Shown here one piece after another: positions 1 through 8,393 of a stretch of DNA of 64,000 bases (its first letter is position 1; the number at the start of each line of letters is the position of its first letter). The DNA is from an uncultured Bradyrhizobium sp. (GTDB lineage: Bacteria; Pseudomonadota; Alphaproteobacteria; Rhizobiales; Xanthobacteraceae): the NCBI RefSeq assembly GCF_936928535.1, contig NZ_CAKZHY010000056.1, positions 1 through 64,000 on the forward strand. Direction: 5' to 3'. Position numbers and translations under genes: made by a program. The notes below the pieces were generated by a model. The model saw only the letters and a list, made by a program, of their open reading frames with translations. It had not been told where the DNA came from and made no database searches.

Positions 1-41
1 TCATCCTGAGGAGACCGCGAAGCGGTCGTCTCGAAGGACGA
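1..41. repeat. Palindromic intergenic repeat (REP-like)
   Basis: A stretch that folds into a hairpin: the outer arms begin TCATCCT and end AGGACGA, with an inner perfect stem GACCGC-gaa-GCGGTC. The layout (CATCCTGAGGAG ... CTCGAAGGA) is that of the abundant extragenic palindromes of Bradyrhizobium-type genomes. It lies just downstream of the leftward VOC gene, so it could act as a 3' end structure for that transcript. It may be cut by the left edge of the window. Confidence 0.7.
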
Positions 42-80
42 GGCGCTTGCTCAGATCCCACCAAGCTGACGTGCGTCAAC

Positions 81-1049
81 TTACCCGTGCTTCTTCATCT
101 CCACCGGCGGCGTGCCGTGGGTGTGGAAGGACTCGATCGTCTTGAGGCCCCACGCCTGCCCCTTCTTGCGCTCCTCTTCCGTCCACACGATCGGCTTCCA
201 GTCCGGCGCGAGGATGAGGCGCGCGCCGGCATTGGCGACCTCGACGCGGTTGCCGCCGGGTTCGTAGACATAGAGGAAGAAGGTCTGCTGGATCGCGTGC
301 TTGTGCGGGCCGGTCTCGATGTGCACGCCGTTCTCCAGGAAGATGTCGGCGGCGCGAAGGATCTCCTCGCGGCTGTCGAGCGCGTAGGTGACGTGGTGGA
401 AGCGACCGGGCGTGCCGGAATGGTCGAGCGAATAGGCGAAATCGTAGCTCTTGTTCGACATGGTCAGCCACATCGCCGCTTCCCGTCCGTCATTGAGCAC
501 GATCTGCTCGGTGAGACGGCAGCCGAGATAGCTTTCGAAGAACTCGCGGTTGGCCTTGATGTCGACGGCGAGGCAGTTGAGATGATCGAGGCGGCGGACA
601 TTGACACCGCGCGCGGGGAAGCGCTGCGCCTGGTTCTTCAGCGCGGGCTTCAGCTCCGGCGGCGCCTGATACCATTCGGTCTCGTAATAGAGCTCGACGA
701 TGTGGCCGTCGGGGTCGCGGCAACGGAACGTCGGCCCCTGCCCCATGTCGCCGTCGATCCAGCCGATATCGAAGCCCGAGCCCTTGAGCGCAGCGACGCG
801 GCGTTCCAGCGCCTGCTGGCTGCGCGCCCGCAGCGCCATGTGCTCCATGCCTGAGGTCTTCGAGGCCGTGAGCTTGAGCGAATAGCGCTCGTAGTCATCC
901 CAGCCGCGCAAGTACACCGACTCGCCCTTTCGTCCGCTCACGGTCATGCCCATGACGTCGACGAAGAATTTCAGGCTCTCATCGGGCTTGGGCGTCAGCA
1001 GCTCCATGTGGCCGAGATGGGCGAGATCGAGGATCGGTTCGCTCTGCAT
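81..1049 (-). CDS. VOC-family extradiol (catechol 2,3-) dioxygenase-like protein
   Basis: A 322-residue protein with two vicinal-oxygen-chelate domains, the layout of type I extradiol dioxygenases that cleave catechols meta to the hydroxyls. The N-terminal domain starts at LGHMELLTPKP. The C-terminal domain carries the expected iron ligands: His in RLDHLN, His in GRFHHVTYAL and Glu in GGNRVEVAN. I chose the ATG at 1049 because GGAGGAAC lies directly before it and the VOC fold starts about 12 residues later; a longer reading from 1181 adds only low-complexity Arg/Pro sequence. About 90 bp upstream sits a perfect inverted repeat, so the gene is probably controlled by a dedicated repressor or activator that is not in this window. 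The substrate is unknown; aromatic ring cleavage is inferred from the fold. Confidence 0.88.
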   Translation of the reverse strand: MQSEPILDLAHLGHMELLTPKPDESLKFFVDVMGMTVSGRKGESVYLRGWDDYERYSLKLTASKTSGMEHMALRARSQQALERRVAALKGSGFDIGWIDGDMGQGPTFRCRDPDGHIVELYYETEWYQAPPELKPALKNQAQRFPARGVNVRRLDHLNCLAVDIKANREFFESYLGCRLTEQIVLNDGREAAMWLTMSNKSYDFAYSLDHSGTPGRFHHVTYALDSREEILRAADIFLENGVHIETGPHKHAIQQTFFLYVYEPGGNRVEVANAGARLILAPDWKPIVWTEEERKKGQAWGLKTIESFHTHGTPPVEMKKHG

Positions 1050-1139
1050 GGTTCCTCCAAAACTGGCTGCGATCCGTCTTGCGGAATCGCGCGATCGCGC
1101 GTGGGGCAACGGGCGTGCGGGTGGCCGTCGGCCTGCGGG

Positions 1140-1165
1140 ATCATTTGTACCAATGTACAAATGAT
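1140..1165. promoter_or_regulatory. Perfect 11-bp inverted repeat, candidate operator
   Basis: ATCATTTGTAC, a four-base spacer CAAT, then GTACAAATGAT: perfect 11-base arms. It stands alone, about 90 bp upstream of the VOC dioxygenase start. This is the expected size and place for a dimeric MarR-, TetR- or GntR-type regulator site. The family cannot be assigned from sequence alone and no regulator gene adjoins it. Confidence 0.65.
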
Positions 1166-1365
1166 TAGGTCCCGTCAACAAATCGGCCCTCGGATTCGAA
1201 CAGCTCTCTCCGAATGGCGGATGGCTGTCCGGATGGTAAAATTTTCCTTAACGCGAATTGCGGCTTCCAGGCCTATAAACCCAGCATTCTGAGGCAGATT
1301 CCGCCCATAAGTATGCATTCGGAACAAAGCTATTGGCCGAATTGTAGCGGATTTAACAAAGCCAC

Positions 1366-1398
1366 CGCGGCTGCTGTTTAACCGTTTGTGCAGCCGCG
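1366..1398. promoter_or_regulatory. Inverted repeat upstream of the HerA-like gene
   Basis: CGCGGCTGC, 15 intervening bases, then GCAGCCGCG: perfect 9-base arms ending 46 bp before the herA-like start. It could be an operator, a leader hairpin in the mRNA, or a terminator facing left; there is no T-run to support the last. Confidence 0.45.
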
Positions 1399-1444
1399 AC
1401 CCGCATAGTCTCAGAAACAGTCTGACTTTTCAGGTTCATCCATC

Positions 1445-3184
1445 GTGACATCTTTTGGACGCGTGATTTCGGTACGTGGATCGCTCGCCCGGGTCGGGCT
1501 TCTGGCGCAAAGCCAGATGTCGATCTCGGAGGTACGGGCTACCGTCGGCCGCTTCGTCAGCATCCGCTGCGCCAGTTCGGTCATCGTCGCCATGATCACC
1601 GAAGTGTCCTGCGAGAACCTCGCAAGCACCGGCGAATACATCGCGGTCGCCTCGGTCGACCTGCTCGGCGAAATCCTCAACGCCGCCGACAAGGCGAAAT
1701 TTCAGCGCGGCGTCACCAATTATCCGACCATCGGTGATGCGGTCGATCTGATCACGAGCCAGGAGCTGCGCACGATCTACGCACCGACCGGGTCGGACCA
1801 GATCAATGTCGGCTTCCTCCAGCAGGACCGCTCGGTCATCGCCTATGTCGACATCGAGGAAATGCTGTCCAAGCATTTTGCGGTGCTGGGATCGACCGGC
1901 GTCGGCAAGTCGACCGGCGTGTCGCTGCTGCTCAACGAGATTCTGAAGGCGCGCCCGAACCTGCGCATCTTCCTGCTCGACGTGCACAACGAATACGGCC
2001 GCTGCTTCGGCGACCGCGCGCTGGTGCTCAACCCGCGAAACCTGAAGCTGCCGTTCTGGCTGTTCAATTTCGAGGAGATCGTCGACGTGCTGTTCGGCGG
2101 CCGCGCCGGCGTGCCCGAGGAGCTCGACGTGCTCGCCGAGGTCATCCCGATCGCCAAGGGCATCTACACGCAATATCAGAACACCGATCGCCTCGGCCTG
2201 AAGCGCATCGATCCCAAGCAGATCGGCTTCACCGTCGACACGCCCGTGCCGTACCGCCTGGTCGATCTGGTCTCGCTGATCGACGAGCGCATGGGCAAGC
2301 TGGAAAACCGCTCCTCGCGCATCATCTATCACAAGCTGATCTCGCGCATCGAAGCCGTGAAGAACGATCCGCGCTACGCCTTCATGTTCGACAACGCCAA
2401 TGTCGGCGGCGACACCATGGCCGAAGTCATCAGCCATCTGTTCCGCCTGCCCGCCAACGGCAAGCCGATGACGGTGATGCAGCTGGCCGGCTTCCCGGCC
2501 GAGGTCATCGATTCCGTCGTTTCGGTGCTGTGCCGCATGGCGTTCGACTTCGGCCTGTGGAGCGACGGCGTCTCGCCGATGCTGTTCGTCTGCGAGGAAG
2601 CGCACCGCTACGCCTCCGCCGATCGCAATATCGGTTTCGGCCCGACCCGCAAGGCGGTCTCGCGTATCGCCAAGGAAGGCCGCAAATACGGCGTCTATCT
2701 CGGGCTGATCACGCAGCGCCCCGCCGAGCTCGACGCCACCATCATTTCCCAGTGCAACACGCTGTTCACGATGCGTCTTGCCAACGACCGCGACCAGGCC
2801 CTGCTGCGCGCCGCCGTCTCGGATGCGGCCGCAAACCTGCTGTCGTTCGTGCCGTCGCTCGGCACCCGCGAGGTGCTGGCGTTCGGCGAAGGCGTCGCAC
2901 TGCCGACGCGCCTGCGCTTCAAGGAAGTGCCGCCGCATCAATTGCCGCGCGGCGAGGCCACCATTTCGAGCGTGCCGTCGATTTCCGCCGGTCACGACAT
3001 GCATTTCGTCGGCGCCGTGCTCGAGCGCTGGCGCGGTGCGACCTCGCAGCGCGACGTACCGAACGATCCGGTGTTCGCGGCGCCGCCCGCCAAGACGCTC
3101 GCGCCGGCCGAATCGCCGATGCTGCAGCCCTCGCTGGGCCTCGACCCGGACCGCTTCTCGCTGCTGAAGAAGCCGCTGCGGTAA
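1445..3184 (+). CDS. HerA-type FtsK/HerA superfamily ATPase (DUF87)
   Basis: A 579-residue hexameric-type ATPase. The N-terminus (GRVISVRGSLARVG) matches the HAS-barrel start of HerA proteins. A Walker A motif GSTGVGKST lies at residues 149-157 and a Walker B-like MLFVCEEAH at 379-387. HerA pumps DNA, usually with the nuclease NurA. Neither NurA nor any defence-type partner (Sir2, DUF4297, Schlafen) is adjacent: the left neighbour is a divergent dioxygenase and the right one an AhpD-like protein. The start is a GTG with a weak ribosome site; the reading frame offers no better start upstream. In this lineage it is probably a housekeeping orphan with a role in DNA translocation or repair, which is inference. 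Confidence 0.85.
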   Translation: MTSFGRVISVRGSLARVGLLAQSQMSISEVRATVGRFVSIRCASSVIVAMITEVSCENLASTGEYIAVASVDLLGEILNAADKAKFQRGVTNYPTIGDAVDLITSQELRTIYAPTGSDQINVGFLQQDRSVIAYVDIEEMLSKHFAVLGSTGVGKSTGVSLLLNEILKARPNLRIFLLDVHNEYGRCFGDRALVLNPRNLKLPFWLFNFEEIVDVLFGGRAGVPEELDVLAEVIPIAKGIYTQYQNTDRLGLKRIDPKQIGFTVDTPVPYRLVDLVSLIDERMGKLENRSSRIIYHKLISRIEAVKNDPRYAFMFDNANVGGDTMAEVISHLFRLPANGKPMTVMQLAGFPAEVIDSVVSVLCRMAFDFGLWSDGVSPMLFVCEEAHRYASADRNIGFGPTRKAVSRIAKEGRKYGVYLGLITQRPAELDATIISQCNTLFTMRLANDRDQALLRAAVSDAAANLLSFVPSLGTREVLAFGEGVALPTRLRFKEVPPHQLPRGEATISSVPSISAGHDMHFVGAVLERWRGATSQRDVPNDPVFAAPPAKTLAPAESPMLQPSLGLDPDRFSLLKKPLR

Positions 3185-3203
3185 GGCCTCGCTCTATCCA
3201 CAT

Positions 3204-3282
3204 CGTCATTGCGAGCGTAGCGAAGCAATCCAGAGTCTTCCGCGGCGGGATTCTGGATTGCTTCGCTGCGCTCGCAATGACG
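3204..3282. repeat. Long imperfect palindromic repeat (CGTCATTGCGAGC family)
   Basis: Starts CGTCATTGCGAGCG and ends CGCTCGCAATGACG, with inner arms GAAGCAATCCAGA and TCTGGATTGCTTC. The whole forms one long hairpin just after the HerA-like gene. A second member of the family is at 28748-28862. Confidence 0.75.
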
Positions 3283-3388
3283 GCGGATAGAGCTGTGCTG
3301 CTAACGCACACCTTCGTCGCGGCCGCTACGGCAGATTGAGCCCGCCGCCCGCATCGACTATGGTTTCCCGCCCCCAAGCCGGAAATCC

Positions 3389-3973
3389 ATGCCCATGACA
3401 AAGCCCGCGACACGCTTCCCCGCACCCGCCATCGACAGCCTGCCCGACGACATCCGCACGCGCCTCCTTGCGGTGCAGGAGAAGAGCGGCTTCGTGCCCA
3501 ACGTGTTCCTGACGCTGGCGTACCGGCCCGACGAGTTCCGCGCCTTCTTCGCCTACCACGACGCGCTGATGGAGAAGGATGGCGGCCTCACCAAGGCCGA
3601 GCGCGAGATGATCGTGGTGGCGACTTCGTCCGCCAACCAGTGCCAATATTGCGTGATCGCCCATGGCGCGATCCTGCGCATCCGCGCCAAGAACCCGCTG
3701 ATTGCCGACCAGATCGCGACCAACTATCGCAAGGCCGACATCACGCCACGGCAGAAGGCGATGCTCGATTTCGCGATGAAGATCTCGACGGATGCGCAGC
3801 GGAGCTCGGAGGAGGATTTTGCAACCCTTGCCCAGCACGGCTTCAGCGACGACGACGTCTGGGACATCGCCGCGATCTCCGCCTTCTTCGGCCTGTCGAA
3901 CCGGCTGGCGAATTTCACCAGCATGCGACCGAATGAGGAATTCTATTTGATGGGACGACTGCCGAAGCAATGA
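3389..3973 (+). CDS. Carboxymuconolactone decarboxylase / AhpD-like (peroxidase-related) protein
   Basis: A 194-residue all-helical protein of the AhpD/CMD family. The signature NQCQYCVIAHG carries the redox CxxC and the following His used by AhpD-type alkylhydroperoxidases, so a peroxidase or thiol-redox role is more likely than lactone decarboxylation. Its stop overlaps the MgtC-like start by four bases (ATGA), so the two are probably translated together. A second ATG two codons in (3395) is an equally good start. Confidence 0.85.
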   Translation: MPMTKPATRFPAPAIDSLPDDIRTRLLAVQEKSGFVPNVFLTLAYRPDEFRAFFAYHDALMEKDGGLTKAEREMIVVATSSANQCQYCVIAHGAILRIRAKNPLIADQIATNYRKADITPRQKAMLDFAMKISTDAQRSSEEDFATLAQHGFSDDDVWDIAAISAFFGLSNRLANFTSMRPNEEFYLMGRLPKQ

Positions 3974-4449
3974 CCGACCTCGACTGGCCCGAAATCCTGC
4001 TGCGCCTCAGCGTTGCGACGCTTGCCGGGGCCGCGATTGGGCTCAATCGCGATCTGCAGGGCAAGCCGCTCGGGTTGAAGACGCTCGGCGTCGTCGGCCT
4101 CTCCACCGCAACCGTGGTGCTGCTGGCGCTGCAGCTCTCCGAGCCCGGCAAGGTCGTCGATGCCACCAGCCGCGTCATCCAGGGCATCCTCACCGGCATC
4201 GGATTTCTCGGCGCCGGCGTCATCGTCCATGAAAGCGAGCGGTTTCGCGTCCGTGGCCTGACCAGCGCCGCCTGCACCTTCCTTGCCGCCTGCCTCGGCG
4301 TGGTTTGCGGCGCCGGGCAATGGAAGATCGTCGCGGTCGCGCTGGCACTCGCCTTCGTGCTGCTTACGGTTGGCCGCAGGATCGAGCGCCACGTCCACCG
4401 CATGCTCGGCGGCAAAGACGAGCCGCACGAGGACAACAGGCAGGCCTAG
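3970..4449 (+). CDS. MgtC/SapB-family inner-membrane protein
   Basis: A 159-residue hydrophobic protein with about four membrane segments. It carries the family landmarks AGAAIGLNRDLQGKPLGLKT near the N-terminus and GIGFLGAGVIV in the middle, and ends in a charged cytoplasmic tail. It has only the membrane part of MgtC and lacks the C-terminal ACT-like domain of the virulence protein. MgtC-like proteins affect magnesium/acid adaptation and ATP synthase activity in known cases; the role here is unproven. It is translationally coupled to the preceding AhpD-like gene. Confidence 0.85.
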   Translation: MTDLDWPEILLRLSVATLAGAAIGLNRDLQGKPLGLKTLGVVGLSTATVVLLALQLSEPGKVVDATSRVIQGILTGIGFLGAGVIVHESERFRVRGLTSAACTFLAACLGVVCGAGQWKIVAVALALAFVLLTVGRRIERHVHRMLGGKDEPHEDNRQA

Positions 4450-4557
4450 CAGGCCTTGCTCAAATCTTCCGCTCGCCTATTGGTCTGGAGCTCTGATAAT
4501 TGCCGCTAAAGATTTCGCGGGCCGTCAGCCGGCGCCGACCGTTCGAACCCGAGAGAC

Positions 4558-5223
4558 ATGATGGACAGTAGTGCTCACGCCCCTGGCGATGTGACGTTCG
4601 ACTTCCGCGCCCTGTCGGCGCGCGACAAATACAAGCTGCTGATCGGCACCGTCGTACCGCGGCCGATCGCACTGGTGACGACGGTCGATCCGCAAGGCAA
4701 GATCAACGCGGCGCCGTTCAGCTTCTTCAACTGCCTGTCGGCCGATCCGCCGATCCTTGCGCTCGGCGTCGAGAACCACCCGGACATGCGGTTCAAGGAC
4801 ACCGGCCTCAACATCCGCCTGACCGAGGTCTTCACCGTCAACATCGTCTCGCACGCCATTGCCGAAGCGATGCATGTCTGCGCCGTGCCGTTCGCGCCGG
4901 AGGATGATGAACTCAAGGCCGCAGGCTTGACCGCCATGCCGGGCAAGACCGTCGCGTCACCCTGGATCAAGGAGGCGCCGGCCGCATTCGAATGCCGCCG
5001 CCACATCACGCTCGAACTCGGCAAGTCGCGCCAGATCATCATGGGCGAGATCCTGTTCGCGCATTACCATTCCGACGTCGTGGATGCCGAGCGCCTGCAT
5101 ATCGATCCAGCGAAGCTCGACGCCATCGCAAGGCTCGGCGGCAGCACATGCTCCACCATTCGCGACCGTTTCGACATGGAAACGCCGACGCTCGACGACT
5201 ATTGGAGCCAGCGGAAGTCGTAA
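4558..5223 (+). CDS. Flavin reductase family (DIM6/NTAB) FMN-binding protein
   Basis: A 221-residue protein with a flavin-reductase-like split barrel. The run VVPRPIALVTTVDPQGKINA and FSFFNCLSADPPILALG match the FMN-binding part of the family. The C-terminal third resembles relatives annotated as nitrilotriacetate monooxygenase component B or flavoredoxin. It is likely to reduce FMN or bind it as a cofactor in the cytoplasm; the partner is unknown. The start lies at the first of two successive ATGs after GAGAGAC. Confidence 0.85.
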   Translation: MMDSSAHAPGDVTFDFRALSARDKYKLLIGTVVPRPIALVTTVDPQGKINAAPFSFFNCLSADPPILALGVENHPDMRFKDTGLNIRLTEVFTVNIVSHAIAEAMHVCAVPFAPEDDELKAAGLTAMPGKTVASPWIKEAPAAFECRRHITLELGKSRQIIMGEILFAHYHSDVVDAERLHIDPAKLDAIARLGGSTCSTIRDRFDMETPTLDDYWSQRKS

Positions 5224-5346
5224 GCGAGCATCGACCAACGCTCACGACGTAGGCCCGAAATCGCCCTCCGCAGGTGTCTTCTTGGCGCGCTGCGGGGCCA
5301 TCCTGGCAAACTAGGTCATAGTTGCGTTGCGTTTGAGCGGCCGTCC

Positions 5347-5580
5347 TCAGCCGAGGCGTGCGCGGATCGATATCTGGAAGATGCGTGCGCCGTCCTCGGT
5401 CTGCACCTCGAGGCGCCAGTCATCGTCAGGCTGCAAATCGCCATCGAGGTCTCGCAAGCTGTCGCCGGCGTAACGGGTCGCAATTTCCCAGGCTGCGCGT
5501 CGATCCGGAAGTTCCTGGCCAAGCTCGTCGCGGTCATTCATCCGATCGCCGTTGCGGACGTTGAAGTAGAATCTGGGCAT
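5347..5580 (-). CDS. DUF6894-type small protein
   Basis: A 77-residue protein beginning MPRFYFNVRNGD and containing DELGQELPD and the ending DGARIFQISIRA. This is the pattern of the DUF6894 small proteins common in multiple copies in rhizobia (first strand F-x-F/D-G-x-x-x-x-D-x-x-G). The function is unknown. I start at the ATG at 5580, which opens the conserved domain; an in-frame start 15 codons upstream would add sequence without domain similarity. It lies 200 bp downstream of the Crp/Fnr regulator, on the same strand. Confidence 0.75.
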   Translation of the reverse strand: MPRFYFNVRNGDRMNDRDELGQELPDRRAAWEIATRYAGDSLRDLDGDLQPDDDWRLEVQTEDGARIFQISIRARLG

Positions 5581-5780
5581 CACAAATTCACCGTCGCGGG
5601 AACGATGACGGGTCAAGTAACCCATGTTGGTTTCGTTCCTATCGACGCCGCCGGCGTCACGCTGCTGATGTCGTGATCCGGATGTCGTCGCATCCCGATC
5701 GTTATGACGACCTGGCTCGCCGGAGCGTACGCGAGCTTGAGCCATTTGATCGCTTCGTCGACTCAATGGTCGTGTTCGCC

Positions 5781-6512
5781 TCAGAGTGTTGGCGATTGGT
5801 GGAGGTAACGGTTGTCGAAATCCGCAAGTTCCTGAAATTTCCGCTCGTCCAGGACGGTGACCCGGCCGCGATTGAACTCGACGATCCCCTCCTGGCGCAG
5901 CTGCCTGATCACACGGTTGGCGTGAACCGCGGTGATACCCAGGGCTTCGCCGATCTGCTCCTGGGTCAGCGGCATCTCGAAATTGCCGCCGTCCACGCGG
6001 CCGATGACCCTGAGCCGTTCGCGCAGTTCGATCATGACATGAGCGAGGCGCGCCGGCGCCGGCCGCTGGCCGACATTGACGATCCATTCGCGGAACATGG
6101 CGGAATCGATCAGCGTGTCCCGCCAGAACATTTCGGCGATGCCAGGGCTGCGGCGGTGCAGCTTTTGCAGCGTCTCATGGCTGATGAAGCCGAGCGTCGA
6201 GGGCGTCAGCGTCGACAGATCATGATCCATAACGTGAAGGAACAGGCTCATGAGATCGGGGATCTCGCCGGGAATGTGAATCGAAAGAATCTGCCGCTTG
6301 CCGTTGGCAATGGTCTTGGAGCGCACGCAGAATCCGTCCGCGATCAGGCAGCAATCGGTCGCGCGCTCGCCATCGCGCACCACCGCCGTTTCGGCGGGAT
6401 AATGCCGGACCGAGATCGGCAAGGCTTCGATTTCCTTGATGTCCTCGTCCGCGATCGCGGACGAAAGACGCAGGCGCTTGATGAGCGCCGCGCGGATCGC
6501 GTCGCTGGGCAC
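5781..6512 (-). CDS. Crp/Fnr-family transcriptional regulator
   Basis: A 243-residue regulator. The N-terminal cyclic-nucleotide-like beta barrel (about residues 20-140) lacks the four-cysteine pattern of Fnr, so it should not sense oxygen through an iron-sulfur cluster. The C-terminal winged helix has LTQEQIGEALGITAVHANRV as recognition region, the class whose members are often stress regulators in bradyrhizobia. The start is the GTG at 6512 with GGGAGC eight bases before it; a TTG at 6602 would add 30 unlike residues. A GGAAC element at 6593-6597 followed after 17 bases by GGTT weakly recalls an EcfG (general stress) promoter; this is tentative. Confidence 0.85.
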   Translation of the reverse strand: MPSDAIRAALIKRLRLSSAIADEDIKEIEALPISVRHYPAETAVVRDGERATDCCLIADGFCVRSKTIANGKRQILSIHIPGEIPDLMSLFLHVMDHDLSTLTPSTLGFISHETLQKLHRRSPGIAEMFWRDTLIDSAMFREWIVNVGQRPAPARLAHVMIELRERLRVIGRVDGGNFEMPLTQEQIGEALGITAVHANRVIRQLRQEGIVEFNRGRVTVLDERKFQELADFDNRYLHQSPTL

Positions 6513-6662
6513 TTCGATTGGCTCCCGTCGTGGAGATGGAACTCGTAGCGCCGCAGCGCCGCCAGGACAAAAACCCGCGATCGCCTTACCCGGTTCCAAC
6601 AAAAGTTAAGGACGCGTCTTGGCGTCACATGGTTGGCTTGGCGCTCGAAAGGGCAATTCACC

Positions 6663-6863
6663 ATGAAGAAGCGCAATCGTACGCGACCGGCCCTGTCCCT
6701 CCAGGAACGCCTTGTCAGGTTCACGCAGAACGCCCGCGCCGCGGCCAAGAATCTCCCGGCCGGCGTCGAGCGTCGCGAGTTGCTGCAAAAGGTCCGCGAC
6801 GGCGAGGCCGCCGCGGAGATGGAGCGTTGGCTCTCCCCGCCCGGCCCGCAAAGCCCGAAATAA
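6663..6863 (+). CDS. Small basic hypothetical protein
   Basis: A 66-residue protein, strongly basic at the N-terminus (MKKRNRTRPALSLQERL), then two amphipathic helices (RFTQNARAAAKNLPAG and RRELLQKVRDGEAAAEMERW). The ATG follows CGAAAGGG at ribosome-site distance. I do not recognise a family, but codon use fits its neighbours. It is divergent from the Crp/Fnr regulator, so it is a candidate target of it. Confidence 0.65.
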   Translation: MKKRNRTRPALSLQERLVRFTQNARAAAKNLPAGVERRELLQKVRDGEAAAEMERWLSPPGPQSPK

Positions 6864-6884
6864 TTGCGCCGAGCCGCGAGACCG

Positions 6885-7028
6885 CTAGTGCTTGACCATC
6901 AAGGGGAGCGCGGGCGCGAAGCGCTCCTCAAACGTCAAGGTCCTGGCCTGGTGGACTGCGGCGAACGACGCCGAGATGCCTGCTGAAGCAACCACGACCA
7001 ACGCAATTCCGAAAAGCAGACGACGCAT
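6885..7028 (-). CDS. Small secreted or membrane peptide (47 aa)
   Basis: A short gene preceded by a strong ribosome site (AGGAGG, six bases before the ATG). The product starts MRRLLFGIALVVVASAGISA, a typical signal peptide or membrane anchor, and ends in a short charged/aromatic tail (TLTFEERFAPALPLMVKH). No family is recognised. The good ribosome site and signal sequence support a real gene despite the length. Confidence 0.6.
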   Translation of the reverse strand: MRRLLFGIALVVVASAGISASFAAVHQARTLTFEERFAPALPLMVKH

Positions 7029-7302
7029 GTGAGCCTCCTGTGTGAGCTCGACTACCACCAGTTAGTGGGCTCGCTCTGTTTCAGGACGGCTTCATCGGCG
7101 CGGAAAATGATTGCGTTCAAGCGGCTGTGATCCGATCCGGCTCACGGCGCAGCACGCCGTAACCAACTAACAATAGTGGCTGACGTCTTGCAGCCGGCGC
7201 AGGCCGTATCGGGAATTTCACGCCTGCGACGATGATCGAGACTCGCAAGACGGCCGCGACAAGCAGGAGCTGCTCGCGTGCAGCGTCTTCGAGGATACTG
7301 AG

Positions 7303-7458
7303 ATGAAAATCGTCATTCAAAGGCTCAATGGCCTGTGGCACCTCATCGTCGGGTCGTATCGAATCCGTACGCCCTTCCTGGAGACCCAGGACCGCGCGCT
7401 GGTCGTAACCTACGCCAGGCGCGCTTATCCCGGCGCCAAGATCTTCCAGCGCGACTGA
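7303..7458 (+). CDS. Small hypothetical protein (51 aa)
   Basis: A 51-residue protein beginning MKIVIQRLNGLWHLIVGSYR and ending PGAKIFQRD. It has a plausible ribosome site (GAGG) upstream and a predicted beta-alpha pattern. No known family recognised. The 270 bp upstream, back to the 47-aa peptide gene, hold no other gene that I can support. Confidence 0.5.
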   Translation: MKIVIQRLNGLWHLIVGSYRIRTPFLETQDRALVVTYARRAYPGAKIFQRD

Positions 7459-7474
7459 TGCGAGTATTGCGCGC

Positions 7475-8101
7475 CTAATCGTCCGATGCCGGCCCGCACC
7501 AGCCGGGCAGGTAGATTGCATCCTTGCTCTTGGCCGCGGCGAGCGCCTTCTCCAAAGCCTTGTCGAAATTGGCGTCCACGGCCTTGCGCGTCAGCTTGCG
7601 ACGCAGGAAATCAGCCCACAGAAATTCGGAGAACGGCGTGGTGTCCTTGGCGAAGCCGCCCATACGGCGGAGCTCGCCGGCGAGGCTGCGGAACGGATCA
7701 TCCTTGAGGTCGGCGACCGATTTCGGCAGATCGCGGAAAGGCCGACGCTCGCCCTTGGAGTCGTAAGGATAGACCCAGCGCTTGTTGTCCATCACGCCCC
7801 AGAACGCCTCGCGCTCGACCATGCGCAGATCGCCGACCACCGTCACCAGCACCTGCTTGATGCCCTCGTCGTGCAGCGCGCGGCCGAGATGGTGATGGTC
7901 GATCACGTAGTAGCGCCCGTCAGGGCCGGCGACGACGGGGACCATGTGAGTGCCCAGCAGGTCGGACTGCTTCTGCTTGCCGTGCTCGCGCCAGCGCTTG
8001 CGCTTCTCCTTGACCTCGCGCATGCCGACCGTCATCTGCGTCGGACGAAGCGACAGGATCGGTACCGGGTGCACTCTCGGCTCGCGCGCGTTGGTCGTCA
8101 T
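7475..8101 (-). CDS. ParB-like nuclease-fold protein
   Basis: A 208-residue protein of the ParB-like family that is distinct from chromosome-partitioning ParB. The N-terminal half has VHPVPILSLRPTQMTVGMRE, then YYVIDHHHLGRAL, which corresponds to the ParB 'GxxR/hHH' nucleotide-binding box, followed by a helical C-terminal domain. There is no ParB helix-turn-helix and no parA nearby, so a partition role is unlikely. The start at 8101 opens the conserved domain; upstream in-frame sequence is proline/cysteine-rich and looks non-coding. Confidence 0.75.
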   Translation of the reverse strand: MTTNAREPRVHPVPILSLRPTQMTVGMREVKEKRKRWREHGKQKQSDLLGTHMVPVVAGPDGRYYVIDHHHLGRALHDEGIKQVLVTVVGDLRMVEREAFWGVMDNKRWVYPYDSKGERRPFRDLPKSVADLKDDPFRSLAGELRRMGGFAKDTTPFSEFLWADFLRRKLTRKAVDANFDKALEKALAAAKSKDAIYLPGWCGPASDD

Positions 8102-8393
8102 GATCGAGGGCCTCTTGTCTGGTTGCAGGCTGTCGTCTGGGTTCCCGATTATGCCATCGGCCTTGCGGCGGCAACACGCGTTCGAGACAGGAAAATGCGG
8201 TCCCACCGGCGGTGCTGCAGCGCAACCCTGAGGCCCCTGACGCCGGGATAACAACCGGCTCCCATGCTGGCGAGCCGCTGTCCTGGAAGACCCTGCGAAC
8301 GCGCAATGAACGTTCGCGTTGAGAAGATTTTCTGCACTCCCCGGCGTCCCCTGTGCTATCTAAAAATCGCTGCTTCGGAGTAATCCCCACCCC

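Noticed and set aside
1436..3004. A 522-codon open frame on the minus strand inside the HerA-like gene
   Set aside because: It is an antisense shadow with no motif; the plus strand carries the Walker A and B motifs.
1445..3184. HerA as part of an anti-phage defence system
   Set aside because: No Sir2, DUF4297, NurA or other effector is adjacent, no mobile-element signs are present, and both flanks are metabolic core genes.
7475..8101. Chromosome-partition protein ParB
   Set aside because: It lacks the helix-turn-helix part of ParB, and no parA or parS-like site is visible; only the nuclease-like fold is shared.
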